Assembly: GCA_030272585.1 (NCBI GenBank)
Contig: BSYQ01000008.1
Span: forward strand, 1,116,001 to 1,180,000
DNA length: 64,000 nt
Reading direction: 5' to 3'
DNA from: Bryopsis sp. KO-2023
Lineage: Eukaryota; Chlorophyta; Ulvophyceae; Bryopsidales; Bryopsidaceae
Positions 40,530 through 50,736 of the stretch are shown in pieces (within the stretch, counting starts at the first letter, position 1; each line of letters starts with the position of its first letter). The position numbers and the translations under genes are program-made. The notes beneath the pieces were generated by a model, which worked only from the letters and a program-made list of their open reading frames with translations, was not told the DNA's origin and did not search any database.

Positions 40530-41745
40530 AGGTCACTTGGCAGGAGATGTGTGTGTGTGTGGTTTTTTATTTTTGTGTTGTAGTGCCCCCACCCCTGCTC
40601 CCCCCAGGTTGATGCCAGGGGGGGTCCGTCGAGTGGAACCCTCCTGCAGCACCCTCAAGGAGCGATCAGCGAGCCCAGAAGACAAAAACACCCCCCGGAA
40701 AGAAAACCTATGGTAAGAGAGTTGAATTTGGGGGTCAGTTGGGTGTTTTTTTTTGTAAATTTTTGCATGACAATCTATTAATCAACCAGAGTTGTCCGGG
40801 GGCTTTGCCCCCTTCTAAATCCAGGTGCCCAGAAGAAGCCGAGAAGATGGAGCCGACCAAGCCCGGGTGCTGCAGGAGAGGGGCCCTCGGCTGGTGGCCG
40901 CAGCGCTGGATCCCCCCTTTCAAGGGGAAGAGGGGGGAGCCAAAGCAAGGGGTGGGGAGCAAGGTGGCTACATCTTCCTTTATTATATTGAGGTAAGAAA
41001 TGAGCGTGGGGTTGATTTTTGAACAGAATTCTGCCAAGGAAACCAATCGATCCTAAACCAATACTTAGTGTGTTGTTGGGGTCTTTTTCATTTCATTTGG
41101 AAAATATGTGTTTCTGTCCATTCATCACTGGAAATTAAATTTCCATCTTGATTATCATTGAGAGAGATTTTTTTCCTGGAAGATTCGAGTGTTATTGGAT
41201 TTGGCAGTGGGCTGGCCTGAGTTATTGACCTAGCAAACTGTTTCAATGTCATGGTTGCAAAAAATGCAGGGATCGCCTTGTATGAATCACAAACCATTCC
41301 TCGTTCCAACTTTTTGCAGGCTTCTGTTTTTTTTTTAATACCCTTGTATACTTTTCTGGGTCGGGGGAAATTCTTGGGGGGGGGGGGGGAATGGCTGGTT
41401 GTATTGCTGTCCCCAGTTTTTTGTTTCAATGGGGCGTGTGAGCAATCATCTTGGTAGAGGATGTACTAATGCGAACTTATCTCAATGTGTTTTCTTTTCT
41501 AGGCAGTCATTGCAAGATGACCGTTGTGAGATACGGGCACAAAACTACAATGGCCTGACAGACTTGGGGGATGCTGGTTAGACAACCGCCCCGTAGTTTT
41601 GTGGTGCTGGTGCATCGATCAAGAAACGGTTAATTTCAAGAGTTTTTCAAGTACGGAAATTACGGGCAATGGACAGATTGGAGCGAGGGGCAGCGGCTGA
41701 CCCCCTAAAAGACCCTGCCCAGCTTAATCACAGGTAATTTATCTG
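40530..41745 (+). repeat. Copy R3 of the kinesin-relic repeat (partial)
   Basis: 40530-41005 closely matches 37430-37920 (landmarks CACTTGGCAGGAGATGTGTG, GTCCGTCGAGTGGAACCCTC, GCCCAGAAGAAGCCGAGAAG). 41655-41740 matches 39305-39385 (ATGGACAGATTGGAGCGAGG, then CACAGGTAATTTA). The motor-coding block between them in R2 is missing here. Confidence 0.7.
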
Positions 41746-42714
41746 CATTGGTAGAATCATGGTGCTTGCGGATGATTTAGCAGTTCGTGTTTCGCATCAT
41801 CGAAACACAAACAGAACTGTTGCAAAATGTGACATCGAGTTTGAAAATATTAGGGAGACCATGGAGTGTGTTTTCATATCAAGTCTGTGTTGTTTCCCCA
41901 GAAAACCTAGCACCCTTTGCTGGAATTTTGTTGGAGACCCCTGCGAGTTTTGGCCTGGGGGAAAAGAAAGTGGGATCCATTCGTTGGGCAATCTTTGATG
42001 CATTATAGCTGCTCTGTCTTTAAGGAGGAAAGGAAACCTTTCCAGATTCTAATAGTCGTGAACCTCAAGACTCCAGATTCTCAATGTAGATGGAGTTGCC
42101 AAGCTAGTGGCAGCTTTTGGATGTGGATTTTGGATCTGTGATGAATGTATTTGGTTGAAAGCGATCACTATCAGGATGAAAACGGAACTCCCAGCAAGAC
42201 ATTTGACCCTTTCTTCTTTCTGTGTCCAATTTTGAGCATTTCCCTGTGTTGTAATGCTGTATTCACTCCACACATCCACAAGTTTTTCTTCTCTCTTTGT
42301 TTCCCCGAATATTTTATGACCAGGAAAGATGTGATTACAGGAACTCGCAATTCTTTCTGAATAAAATCCAACTCCTCTCCAGAAAAACACACTATAAAAA
42401 AAACATAGCATGAAAAGGATAATTCCAGGGGGCTGGAAAAACGAAACGCAGCAAGACACACACCACACAAATTTAGTCACGATACATCACAGGAAAAACA
42501 CCTTTTGCAAGACAGGAGGAAACTTGGAAGATCGAAATCCTGTGTTGACCGTAAATGGAGCTCATTGGGGAAATCGAAAGAAAATCCCTGAAATGCATGA
42601 AACAAATGGGGAAAAAAACAGAGGCAATGGAGTTTTTGGATTTAGGTGCTGGGTTGTGATTTCTGTGGCTGCCACAGAAACATGGAAAGAGAGCTCTGAA
42701 GAGTTCTGAGCCAA
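41746..42714. other. Region without a supported gene
   Basis: About 970 bp. Short open frames occur on both strands, but none has a domain or good splice context. Confidence 0.5.
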
Positions 42715-42840
42715 TTAAGCTTCAGTCACCTTATCTTTCTTCAGCTCCTTCTCAAGCTTGGCCAGGGATTCCTCCTTCTGGGCAGTTTTGGCGACGCGCC
42801 CGGTCGATGTCGTGTGCACATACCCATAGCGGGTGCCCAT
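42715..42840 (-). CDS. Short minus-strand ORF or last exon, MITE at its start codon
   Basis: On the minus strand ATG (42838-42840) opens 41 codons ending at TAA (42715-42717). The product starts MGTRYGYVHTT and ends in a charged helix-like part (KEESLAKLEKELKKDK). The composition looks coding and the ATG is inside the target duplication of the adjacent MITE. With the MITE removed, a possible acceptor (TTCCCAG) lies 12 bases before the ATG, so it may be the last exon of a gene whose earlier exons lie beyond 44500. A weak overall resemblance to small ATP-synthase e-type subunits was noticed but not enough to name it. Confidence 0.4.
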   Translation of the reverse strand: MGTRYGYVHTTSTGRVAKTAQKEESLAKLEKELKKDKVTEA

Positions 42841-43003
42841 CAGTGTATTTTTTTTCGATTTCACTGGCCCCAAAGTGGCCCTGAATTTGGCCATTTCATC
42901 TAGTTGTGGCCCTTTTGTGGCCCAATTTGTCCGAAAAAAAATAGAATGTGGCCCCAACTTAAAAACCAGAAATTACAAGGCTTGGTGTTTATATAGCACT
43001 TAC

Positions 43004-44266
43004 CAGACCTGGGCCCGACCGGACCGGCAGCGAAAAACCGGTCCGGTCCGGTCCAACCTGTCCATGGACCGGCTGACCTGTCCTGTCCGGTCCGGTCCAG
43101 CGAAAAAACGCCGGTCCTTGCAAGACCGGACAGGTTGTGACCTGTCCGGTCCTGTCCACTCCGGTCCAGTCAACCTCGGAAATCTGCAGAAATCTGGACC
43201 GGTTTTCTGACAGATTTTCCGTTTTTAGACAGGTCACACCCACATTTCGCCTTTATTAGACCGGCGATGTGACCTGTCTAAAACCGGAACGACCCTGTCT
43301 TGACAAGGTTGTTCTCCTGTTTTAGACCGACCTGGAGCCTGTCTAAAACAGGTCGCACAATTAAGCACTTTTAACGTGCTAATTGTGTATCAATCGACTG
43401 AGAACTGATTCAATTAATTAAAGAACGAAGTGTTATTTATTATATGCATTTTTAATGCATGAATGACGTGAGCCAAGCCCACCAGCCACCGACTAGAGGG
43501 AGTCGGTCGACTCAAGGAGGATTCGAACCCGGGTTGGCTAAGCCCGAGTCGAAGACACTATCACTAGTGGACCCCACCACAGGGACGCTCAAAAGGGGGT
43601 CGTTACTTTTAAGTACCCGTTTAATTTTCCAAAATTAAACGGGTACTTAAAAGTAACGACCCCCTTTTGAGCGTCCCTGTGGTGGGGTCCACTAGTGATA
43701 GTGTCTTCGACTCGGGCTTAGCCAACCCGGGTTCGAATCCTCCTTGAGTCGACCGACTCCCTCTAGTCGGTGGCTGGTGGGCTTGGCTCACGTCATTCAT
43801 GCATTAAAAATGCATATAATAAATAACACTTCGTTCTTTAATTAATTGAATCAGTTCTCAGTCGATTAACACATTAAAAAGTGCTTAATTGTGTGACCTG
43901 TTCTAGACAGGTGCCAGGTCGGTCTGGACAGGCGACCCACCTGTCCAGACCGACTTGGAGTCGGTCTAAAACAGGTCACATTGGGCGTCACATCGGTCTA
44001 AAACAGGGTCACACCGGTCTAAAACAGGTCACACGAGTATGACCGTACTAGACAGGCGACAACCTGTCTGGAAAGGTCAAATCCGGTCTAGAAAGGTCAA
44101 ATCCGGTCTAGAAAAGGTGGCCTTTACTAGACCGGATTTGACCTTTCTTGGACCGGATTTGACCTTTCCAGACAGGTTGTCGCCTGTCTAAGAAAGGTCA
44201 AATCCGGTCCAAAAAGTGGTTGCCGGTCCTGTCCGGTCCGGTCCAACGGATCGGCGCCCAGGTCTG
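43004..44266. mobile_element. Inner hAT-like element with CCGGTCC arrays and a tRNA-like palindrome
   Basis: 1,263 bp, terminal inverted repeats CAGACCTGGGC/GCCCAGGTCTG and an 8-bp duplication GCACTTAC (42996-43003 and 44267-44274). Subterminal zones are arrays of GGTCCGGTCC and of GACCTGTCTAAAACAGG-type repeats on both strands. The centre is a near-perfect palindrome (43358-43900). No ORF. It is younger than the MITE it sits in. Confidence 0.9.
43358..43900. repeat. Large palindrome of two tRNA-like arms
   Basis: Two arms of about 270 bp, inverted about a centre near 43630, with only a few differences. Each arm contains a block with a B box GGTTCGAATCC (plus strand 43730-43740; its mirror on the minus strand near 43521-43531), an A-box-like stretch, and an AT-rich tail with ATTAATTGAATCAGTTCT. 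The tRNA-like blocks point away from the centre in sense. As single strand it could fold into one long hairpin. Confidence 0.88.
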
Positions 44267-44614
44267 GCACTTACTCAATCTTGTTGGTTTTGATTTTTGT
44301 GGAAACTCGATTGATTTCTTGGATGTGGCCCTGGCCTTACAAAGTTTGGGTAAATGTGGCCCTTTTGTGGCCCCAAAATCATCTTGTAATAAAACGTTTT
44401 GGCCCTTTTGTGGCCCCAGAATTTGCCATTCTGATTTGTTTGGGGGCCAAAATGGGCCAAAAGGGCCACAATGGGCCACAAAAATATACACTGGTGCCCA
44501 TGGAGGACAACGCCTGGGAAGCTCTCACAATTCAAAATTCGTGCAAGTAAAACGATCGTGGACTGTTTCGGTTGCGTTGTCGCCTTCTTTTTTTCAGGAT
44601 AACCGGAAACAACT

Positions 44615-45037
44615 TCAAACTTCGCTAGCGACGGGCTGAGTGTTCCCGGTGGTCAGACGCAAGGTTTTGACTGCTCTGCACAAGGCAGATACGTCACCAT
44701 GAGGAGAGCATCGGAAAAGGGTTGTTTTGGTTTTTCGTATGAGTTGGTCGATTCGTGTGCGAGTGGCACGGAGAATGTTTCTCCTACACAATGTAATTGA
44801 TGTTTGTTTGTTTGGCACGGAGAAAAAAGAAGTAAAAATTATTTGGGAAATGATCAAACCACCGGCATTAGCGATGTCAATGAGGTAGTTAGCTACCCCA
44901 TCGACGATCGAAATGCCGAAATTCCCATGGTGGGCGAATCCTGATCGGTTGACGAGACCCCCCGGGATCAACCGGGGGACGACCTTGGTTGCACCATCGT
45001 TGCCATCATGGGTGCCACTCTGGCGGATCAACGTCAT
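44615..45037 (-). CDS. Minus-strand gene, family not recognised
   Basis: The minus-strand ORF starts with ATG at 45037. Its first 60 or so residues look strongly coding (VPRLIPGGLVNRSG, GNFGISIVDGVANY, IDIANAGG) down to about 44867. After that the frame becomes AT-rich and unconvincing, so an intron probably starts there. A short last part before the TGA at 44615-44617 (RLTTGNTQPVASEV) may be a second exon. Upstream on the minus strand, TTTTTATACC near 45195-45205 could be a TATA-like element. It may be the 5' portion of the gene ending at 42715, but phases could not be linked. No domain recognised. Confidence 0.45.
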   Translation of the reverse strand: MTLIRQSGTHDGNDGATKVVPRLIPGGLVNRSGFAHHGNFGISIVDGVANYLIDIANAGGLIISQIIFTSFFSVPNKQTSITLCRRNILRATRTRIDQLIRKTKTTLFRCSPHGDVSALCRAVKTLRLTTGNTQPVASEV

Positions 45038-45350
45038 GATCGAAAATATGTTTTGACCCGATTAGTGCCCGGTTAGTTGATTTTTAATTTCTCTCTCCTT
45101 TACATTTCAGTTTTCGTCGAGCGTGTGACGCTTCGAAAATCCATTCGGCTGACATACAAGCGCTGATGCGCAGTACACAGTTGGAAGCGTGGTGGTATAA
45201 AAACAGTCATTGGATGATCAGCGCTTGCACGCATCGACAGAAAAGCATTCGCAGAGGAAAACGTACTGAAGTCGGACCGAGCTGGAGAACTCTTGCAAGT
45301 TGAGAACTCAGAGCACATGTGACAGTTTTCTTAGTGGAAGTGGAAGTGTG

Positions 45351-45421
45351 GGCTTAGTGGGAATCGAACTCGTGATCTCCGGATCGCGAGTCTTACTTTT
45401 TCTGTCCGAACCACTCGGCTG
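45351..45421 (-). other. tRNA-derived sequence
   Basis: Minus strand has an A-box-like GCCGAGTGGTTCGG and a B box GAGTTCGATTCCCAC at tRNA spacing. The 3' side would pair with a GGGCTTA that is absent at the 5' end, so no acceptor stem forms. Treated as a tRNA pseudogene or SINE head. Confidence 0.55.
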
Positions 45422-45500
45422 AGTGTTGGTTGTTGACAGTTAGTTGGGTGACTGACCGGACTAAGGGACAATTGTGTGACAATGTGTGAATGAGTGAGAA

Positions 45501-45570
45501 GTGGTTCCGAGGAGGATTCGAACCTCCGCCGCAACCGTAACTATCTTTGACCGGTCCGCACTACAAGAGT
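45501..45570 (-). other. tRNA-derived sequence
   Basis: Minus strand carries a perfect T arm (GGAGGTTCGAATCCTCC, with B box GGTTCGAATCC) and a CGGAACC 3' half-stem, but no matching GGTTCCG at the 5' end. A second tRNA-like unit only 80 bp from the one at 45351-45421, in the same orientation. Confidence 0.55.
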
Positions 45571-45579
45571 AGTGTGGTG

Positions 45580-47051
45580 GTGGACTCGGTGTTCTTTGTA
45601 AAGTTCCATTGTCTTTATACCACTCCCGTGTCTTACAGCACACACACACAAACGAACCAACACTAACACACACACAAAAGCAAAGAGAAAGAAAAGAGTT
45701 TACAAAGAGCCTTTGTAAAAGATATTCTCTGGGAGGGGTCTCCCACACCACAAAACATACCGTCTCCCACTGGAGTTTCACTTCCCTGGCCTGAGATTAC
45801 CTATCCACAAAGAGCTATATCCCGTGTATCAAAGAGAATTCGTCCCCAATACTTCAGCTCCCTGAGATAAGTGTCTCGAAAACGTGAATTCCACTTTCGA
45901 ACGGCTAACTGTAACAGTCGGAGATCCGGAGAGAAAACTAATGTCCAGAGAACTAGAAACTCGTCCCTGAACTTGTTGTTGTAAAGACTGCGCTGTAGAC
46001 TGCGACTCTGAAGCAGTCTGCCAGCCTGAAACAACAGCCTAGAAGGCTGCAACAAGTTCTGACACGAGAGAGCGGGAGAGAGAGAGTGTTCAACCCCAAA
46101 ATCGAGTTACAAGAATACCCTGAGGTGCTGCCCAAATACCCTAGGCTGCACCTCTGATCCAAACTGATCGTTCAAGGTCCTATCCATCAACATGACCTGA
46201 CAGTCTGCCTCAGTGTCAGGTCCCCTGTCTGAAACCTTCTGAGCTGCCAGCCCTGCAGAAAAGCGTCTGCTGAGCTGTCAGCCCCCATTCACAGATCTAA
46301 GGGTTCCGCCCTGCTGCAGCAAACCGGCTGCAGCATTGCTGGTTCCCTAGAACTGCAGGCCTGTCAGTTCCCCTGAACTGCAGGTCTGCCAGTTCCCTGA
46401 ACTGAGGATCTGACAGTTCCCCTGAACTGTAGAATCCTTACAGTTGTTCTCACAAGAAAAAGCTCCCTTTAAATACTCCAATGCCAGGTCTTCGATAGAA
46501 CGTGTGGGTTGGCAGGAGGGCGACTGCCAGCGTCGAGTATCTCTCTCGCCACGCGACAGAGGCTCAGTTATTCGCTGGAATAGTCTGGAGGGTTGATTCA
46601 GTGGGGGCGGAGTGTATTTCCTCTTGTGGTGCACGTGTCGTGTTTCGCTGGCGTAAGAGTTTGCCTTGACTGCGTTTTAGCTGGCAGACTAGACTGAGCG
46701 AAGTTTAGTTCGCTGGAGAGTCTAGTCGGCCAGGTACTCTGCGCTGTCCATAGGTGACCGGCCAGTTGTCGACAACACCTCCAAAAGGGCGTACAAACCA
46801 CGGGGGCCAGCGTGTCAACCTTGTTCGAGAGTCGAACTCGAATACTCAAAATAGAGTGCCACCATCAAGGTTTCAATCGGGCAATTACTGGAATTGCGGT
46901 ACATGATTGATCTTGAGGTGTAGTATCCCAGGAGTGTACTGGAAATGTGATTGTGGAGTCTCTGTACTTCGGTTGGATTACATCTTGCACCGTCACAGAG
47001 CGCGTTTTTTTCCCTCATGATGTGACTTAGAAACTCATCCTTTTTTTTTGA
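45580..47051. other. Non-coding region with short CTG/CAG-rich repeats
   Basis: About 1.5 kb. 45640-45680 is a CACACA tract. 46180-46440 repeats words such as CTGTCAGTTCCCCTGAACTG and GAGCTGCCAGCCC several times with variation. No gene supported. Confidence 0.55.
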
Positions 47052-47053
47052 TA

Positions 47054-47884
47054 CTGTAATACGCAAATCTTTCAGATTGCTTTAGGATCGCTAGTCTTTA
47101 TTTTCGCCTGCCTTATTTTCGCGCTTTGGTCCACGCGCGAAAACAAGGTAGCGCGAAAATAAAGCAGGCGCGAAAAAAAAGCAATGTGAAAGATTTGCGT
47201 GGCGTCAAAAAGAACACTCTCAAAGTCAGAGTGTTGAATGTGTTTCCACACATTCTGTGGCTGTGTTCTGAATTCGCCAATCACGCGTGTCAAGTCCACA
47301 CGCGCGTGATTGGTATACGAGTCCACACGCGCGTGATTGGTATAATCTATATCTGTAGCTAGGCGGTATCAGTTACAGCCGAAGCTTTCTCCTGAAACTC
47401 TATAACCGTTTGACTACCGCCTGCCAAAACTACCCAACGCTTCTCACTTCCAGAACTCCCTTAACACGAACGAAACTCCCACTAACTTCTGCGCTGGTTG
47501 ATAGCAGTAACAGTTACAGCCGAAGCTTTCTCCTGAAACTCTATCACACTCAGTCGCCACCACCAGACACTCTTTTTTTCTTTCGAACTTTTAGCGAGTG
47601 TTTTTTCTTCCTGGTGCGTTCTTAGCCTTTTTCCCTCGTCCTCTTTCGTGCCTAGCAACTGTGGGTGGCGCTCAACGCACACCTCAGCGAACCTTTCTGT
47701 GGTTGACTCCAGAACACCACAGCTCGAACTTCTCTAGCTCCGAAACCACATACTTGCGTATCTGAACAGCCCTTTCTTTTCCGCCTCCTTTATTTTCGCG
47801 CCTGCTTTATTTTCGCCTGCCTTATTTTCGTGCTTTGGTCCGCGCGCGAAAATAAGGTAGCGCGAAAAGATTTGCGTATTACAG
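47054..47884. mobile_element. TA-flanked inverted-repeat element
   Basis: 831 bp with 19-bp terminal inverted repeats CTGTAATACGCAAATCTTT and flanking TA dinucleotides (47052-47053 and 47885-47886), as in Tc1/mariner-type non-autonomous elements. Both subterminal zones have inverted GCGCGAAAATAA repeats. Inside, the stretch AGTTACAGCCGAAGCTTTCT occurs twice (about 47371 and 47513). No ORF. Confidence 0.8.
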
Positions 47885-47886
47885 TA

Positions 47887-48867
47887 TGTACACTCCAGCG
47901 ATCGCGCGATCGTCGCGCGAGCGACCAGTCCGACACGCTCGCGCGCGCCGTCCGAGGGTGACTCACCCGCCCAAGGATAATTTCTGGGCACTTCATTATT
48001 TTCCCCCCCGACGAAATGAAAACTGCAGGAAGCCAAATCGAAGGGGGCAAGACTGGACAAATCTCCACCCTGGGAAGCAAAAAAAGTATAGCATCATGAT
48101 TGGGAGTGTCAACAGCATATTTTCTACACTTTCTCTTCGTACCAGCCAAAACCATTACATTTTTCCCCCCAAAATAAAGAAACCCCCTGAAAATTATCAT
48201 CTTTCACCCACCTCAAAAACTCCACCCCCTCCACATAAAAGCTGAAATAAGAAAAAAGGTACATCCGCTTTCGGACTTGCGTTGTTTTCTTTCTCCAATT
48301 TTCGCTTCAGCTCCAGTCTCTCCCCCAAAATTGTTCCAAAACTTTTCTTTCTTATTATTTTCTTTCTTTTTTTTTTTCAAAACCCCTTGATTTGAAGTGA
48401 GGATTACGGGTGGAACAGAATAAAACAAACAAACACACTCACACATACACCATCGCAGAGGAAAATTCCACCTCCATGATATCTCATAATACAACAATTT
48501 GAAACCCCATCATTTCTACCAACAAAGAGGAGCCACCACCGCACCCCATCCTCCCCCAAAAAATTAATCTCTGCTTGCCCCCATTCCCCAATTAACATTA
48601 ATGTATTCTATTTTATAATTGTATTTCTCCGAACATATCCGCCCCCCCTTTTTTTTCCCCTCCTATTCCGCCAACACATCTAATCCTTGACCAGCAAAAA
48701 CACAAAATCCAACGAAATTTCTGACAAAACTTGTTTTTCCTGCAACCCCCCTCTTTTGTTTTTTTTTCATCGACAGAGTGATCCATAAAACACATATCCC
48801 CAATTTCCAGCATTTCTGCTGTTCATTTTTCCCACATAATTGCCCTTTTTTTTTTGGAGGGGAGGAT
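47887..48867. other. Region without a supported gene
   Basis: About 980 bp. It opens with a CG-rich block (GATCGCGCGATCGTCGCGCG, near 47901-47920) and then turns C/T/A-rich. It probably includes the 3' untranslated region of the minus-strand gene ending at 48868. Confidence 0.5.
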
Positions 48868-50736
48868 TCACCGCCCATTTGACGTTCCGCTTGCGATGGG
48901 GGGTGCTTTGCTGACTTGCTCCAACATTCCCGTAGCTTCTATCAGTTTTTGTTCGAGTTTTGCATTCCGTTTCGACCATTCTGCCAGGGTCGCCCTCAAC
49001 CTGTTGTTTTCTTTGTTTTGTCCCACAAGCAACTCCTGCAACCTGTGGATCTCTTCCATTTTCTCGTTGACGAGCTGACAGGAGAGAGACCAGCAAAGAA
49101 ACATTTAAAAGCCAGAAATAAATAAATAAATAAATAAATAATAATGATAAAATGCACTAGGCGATCTGATTTTTTCCTTATTTTCTGTCCTTTTTTTTGA
49201 AGGATTTTTTATTTTCTTTTGTTCTTTTTTTGGCAGGAGGGAGGGAATAAGGAGGCATAATTCAACGGAGAAGAATTCTCTATGTGAGCAACTCTTATTT
49301 ATTTATTTTGAAACCTTTCTTTTTCTTTTTGCCAAAATGCTTCGTATCCTGACAACATATCTCGATCTATCAAAACATGTTTGTAACAAAAAAAATTATG
49401 TTTGGGTCCTTACCTTGGCTGCACAGTCGCTTTCTTTTTTCAAAGTTTCTGCTTCGGCCCGGAGTGCTCTCATCAACTGCTCCCCAGCCACCAGCAAATG
49501 CTCAGCATCGTCTTTGCAAATGTTGGAATCCATGTCTTTCCCAGCTTCCCCCAGCATCGAAGTCAGACGGGTGACCTTCCCAAAAATCCCAAACGAAATT
49601 AATTAAGAAAAATACTAAGTAAAATGTAGCATTTGATTGAATTTGAAACTGTTATTGGAAAAGGAAGAAAGGCAGTGTAGCGATGTACGAGAAATTCTGT
49701 TTCCAGATGTCCTTGAAATTTGCAGCAATTTCTGGTGAAATGCGAGCAAATCAAAATTTATGCAAAGAGAGCCCCATATGGAGGATGTAAAAATGACCCC
49801 CCCTTTTCCTCTCTTGATCAAGAATTCCCACAACTGGTAGCACATCTCCCCCCCCAAAAAATAAAAAAAATAATGATAAATATAAATAATGAAATAAATA
49901 AATAAATAACCTAAGGTTTCATTTTTAGGATGGAAAAGAAACAATGGCTTCAAGTTGATCATTTCCACCATCCAAAAAAACGCTCTCACCTCCGAGCGAA
50001 GGGTGTCCCTCTGCTCCTGCAGACATCGGATGAACTCCACTTGGTGGTCGACGACGGCATCCCGCGTTCGACGACGCGTGTCCGGGGCCGTCGTCAACGG
50101 CGCCTCCAAATACTGCTGCGCGTCGGGCAGCGTTTCCGTCCGGTTATGTTTCAACACGCGCTTGATGTACAAGACGTCGTACGTGAGCAACACCAGCCCC
50201 TCCACCACCGACACCGCGAACACGTAGTACCGCGTCTGCTGCTCGTCCTCCGCTCGACGCGACATCGTGACGATCACCAGCATCGCGGCCACAGAGTACG
50301 CGGCGGTCTGGAACGGGATGGGCAGCAATTTCCGCGTCTGACGATAAAAGTCGAGGTAGCCCAAACTCTGCCTGCGTCGATGCTGCAGGCGAATGAACCC
50401 TTCCATGCCGCCGGCGACGACCAGCAAGAGCACGTGGGCGCCGGCGGCTATGATTATCGCGTTATCGTGGTGCTTTTCGTCCGCGTTTCCAAAGATGACC
50501 AGCAGCAAGTGTACCAAGTACACCACGATGTAAATCAGCACCAGGCAGGAGTAGAACGACACCAGCCACACCGTGCGCAGCGGCTCGAATCGTTCGCTTT
50601 CTTTTCCGAACGCTTCGTCCTCGTCCTGGAAGCCATCCCGGGGCAGAGGGATGAAGAATCGGTCAACCAACAGCGTCTGGTCATATTCGCTGAGCAGAGA
50701 TGTGCGGTTGGTCGCGTTTTCCTCCGTGCTATCCAT
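48868..50736 (-). CDS. TMEM192-like four-pass membrane protein with a coiled-coil tail
   Basis: Three minus-strand exons: 50736-49990, 49575-49414 and 49074-48868, joined in phase 0, 371 residues. Exon 1 has an acidic N-terminus and four hydrophobic segments: VWLVSFYSCLVLIYIVVYLV, AGAHVLLLVVAGG, AAYSVAAMLVIVTM and VFAVSVVEGLVLLTYDVLYI. The motif FIRLQHRRRQSLGYLDFYRQ between segments 2 and 3 lines up with the equivalent loop of animal TMEM192. HQVEFIRCLQEQRDTL matches the amphipathic end of that family. TMEM192 is a lysosomal membrane protein of unclear activity. Exons 2 and 3 add about 120 residues of coiled coil (MEEIHRLQELLVGQNKENN), longer than I expect for the family. The assignment rests on topology and these two motifs. 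Confidence 0.75.

Larger units (their letters stand above)
42841..44493. mobile_element. hAT-like MITE (CAGTGTA family, copy 2) carrying a nested element
   Basis: The outer element is the family seen at 904-1284, in reverse orientation, with ends CAGTGTAT/ATACACTG and the 8-bp duplication GTGCCCAT (42833-42840 and 44494-44501). Its own sequence is 42841-43003 plus 44275-44493; the rest is the inner element at 43004-44266. The outer parts keep the GGCCACAAAAGGGCC-type repeats. Confidence 0.9.

Noticed and set aside
42715..42840. ATP synthase subunit e
   Set aside because: Only a short RYGY plus charged-helix resemblance; the N-terminal membrane helix expected for that subunit is not found upstream.
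45351..45570. Two tRNA genes in tandem on the minus strand
   Set aside because: In both, the 5' half of the acceptor stem is missing, so they are tRNA-derived pseudogenes or SINE heads.
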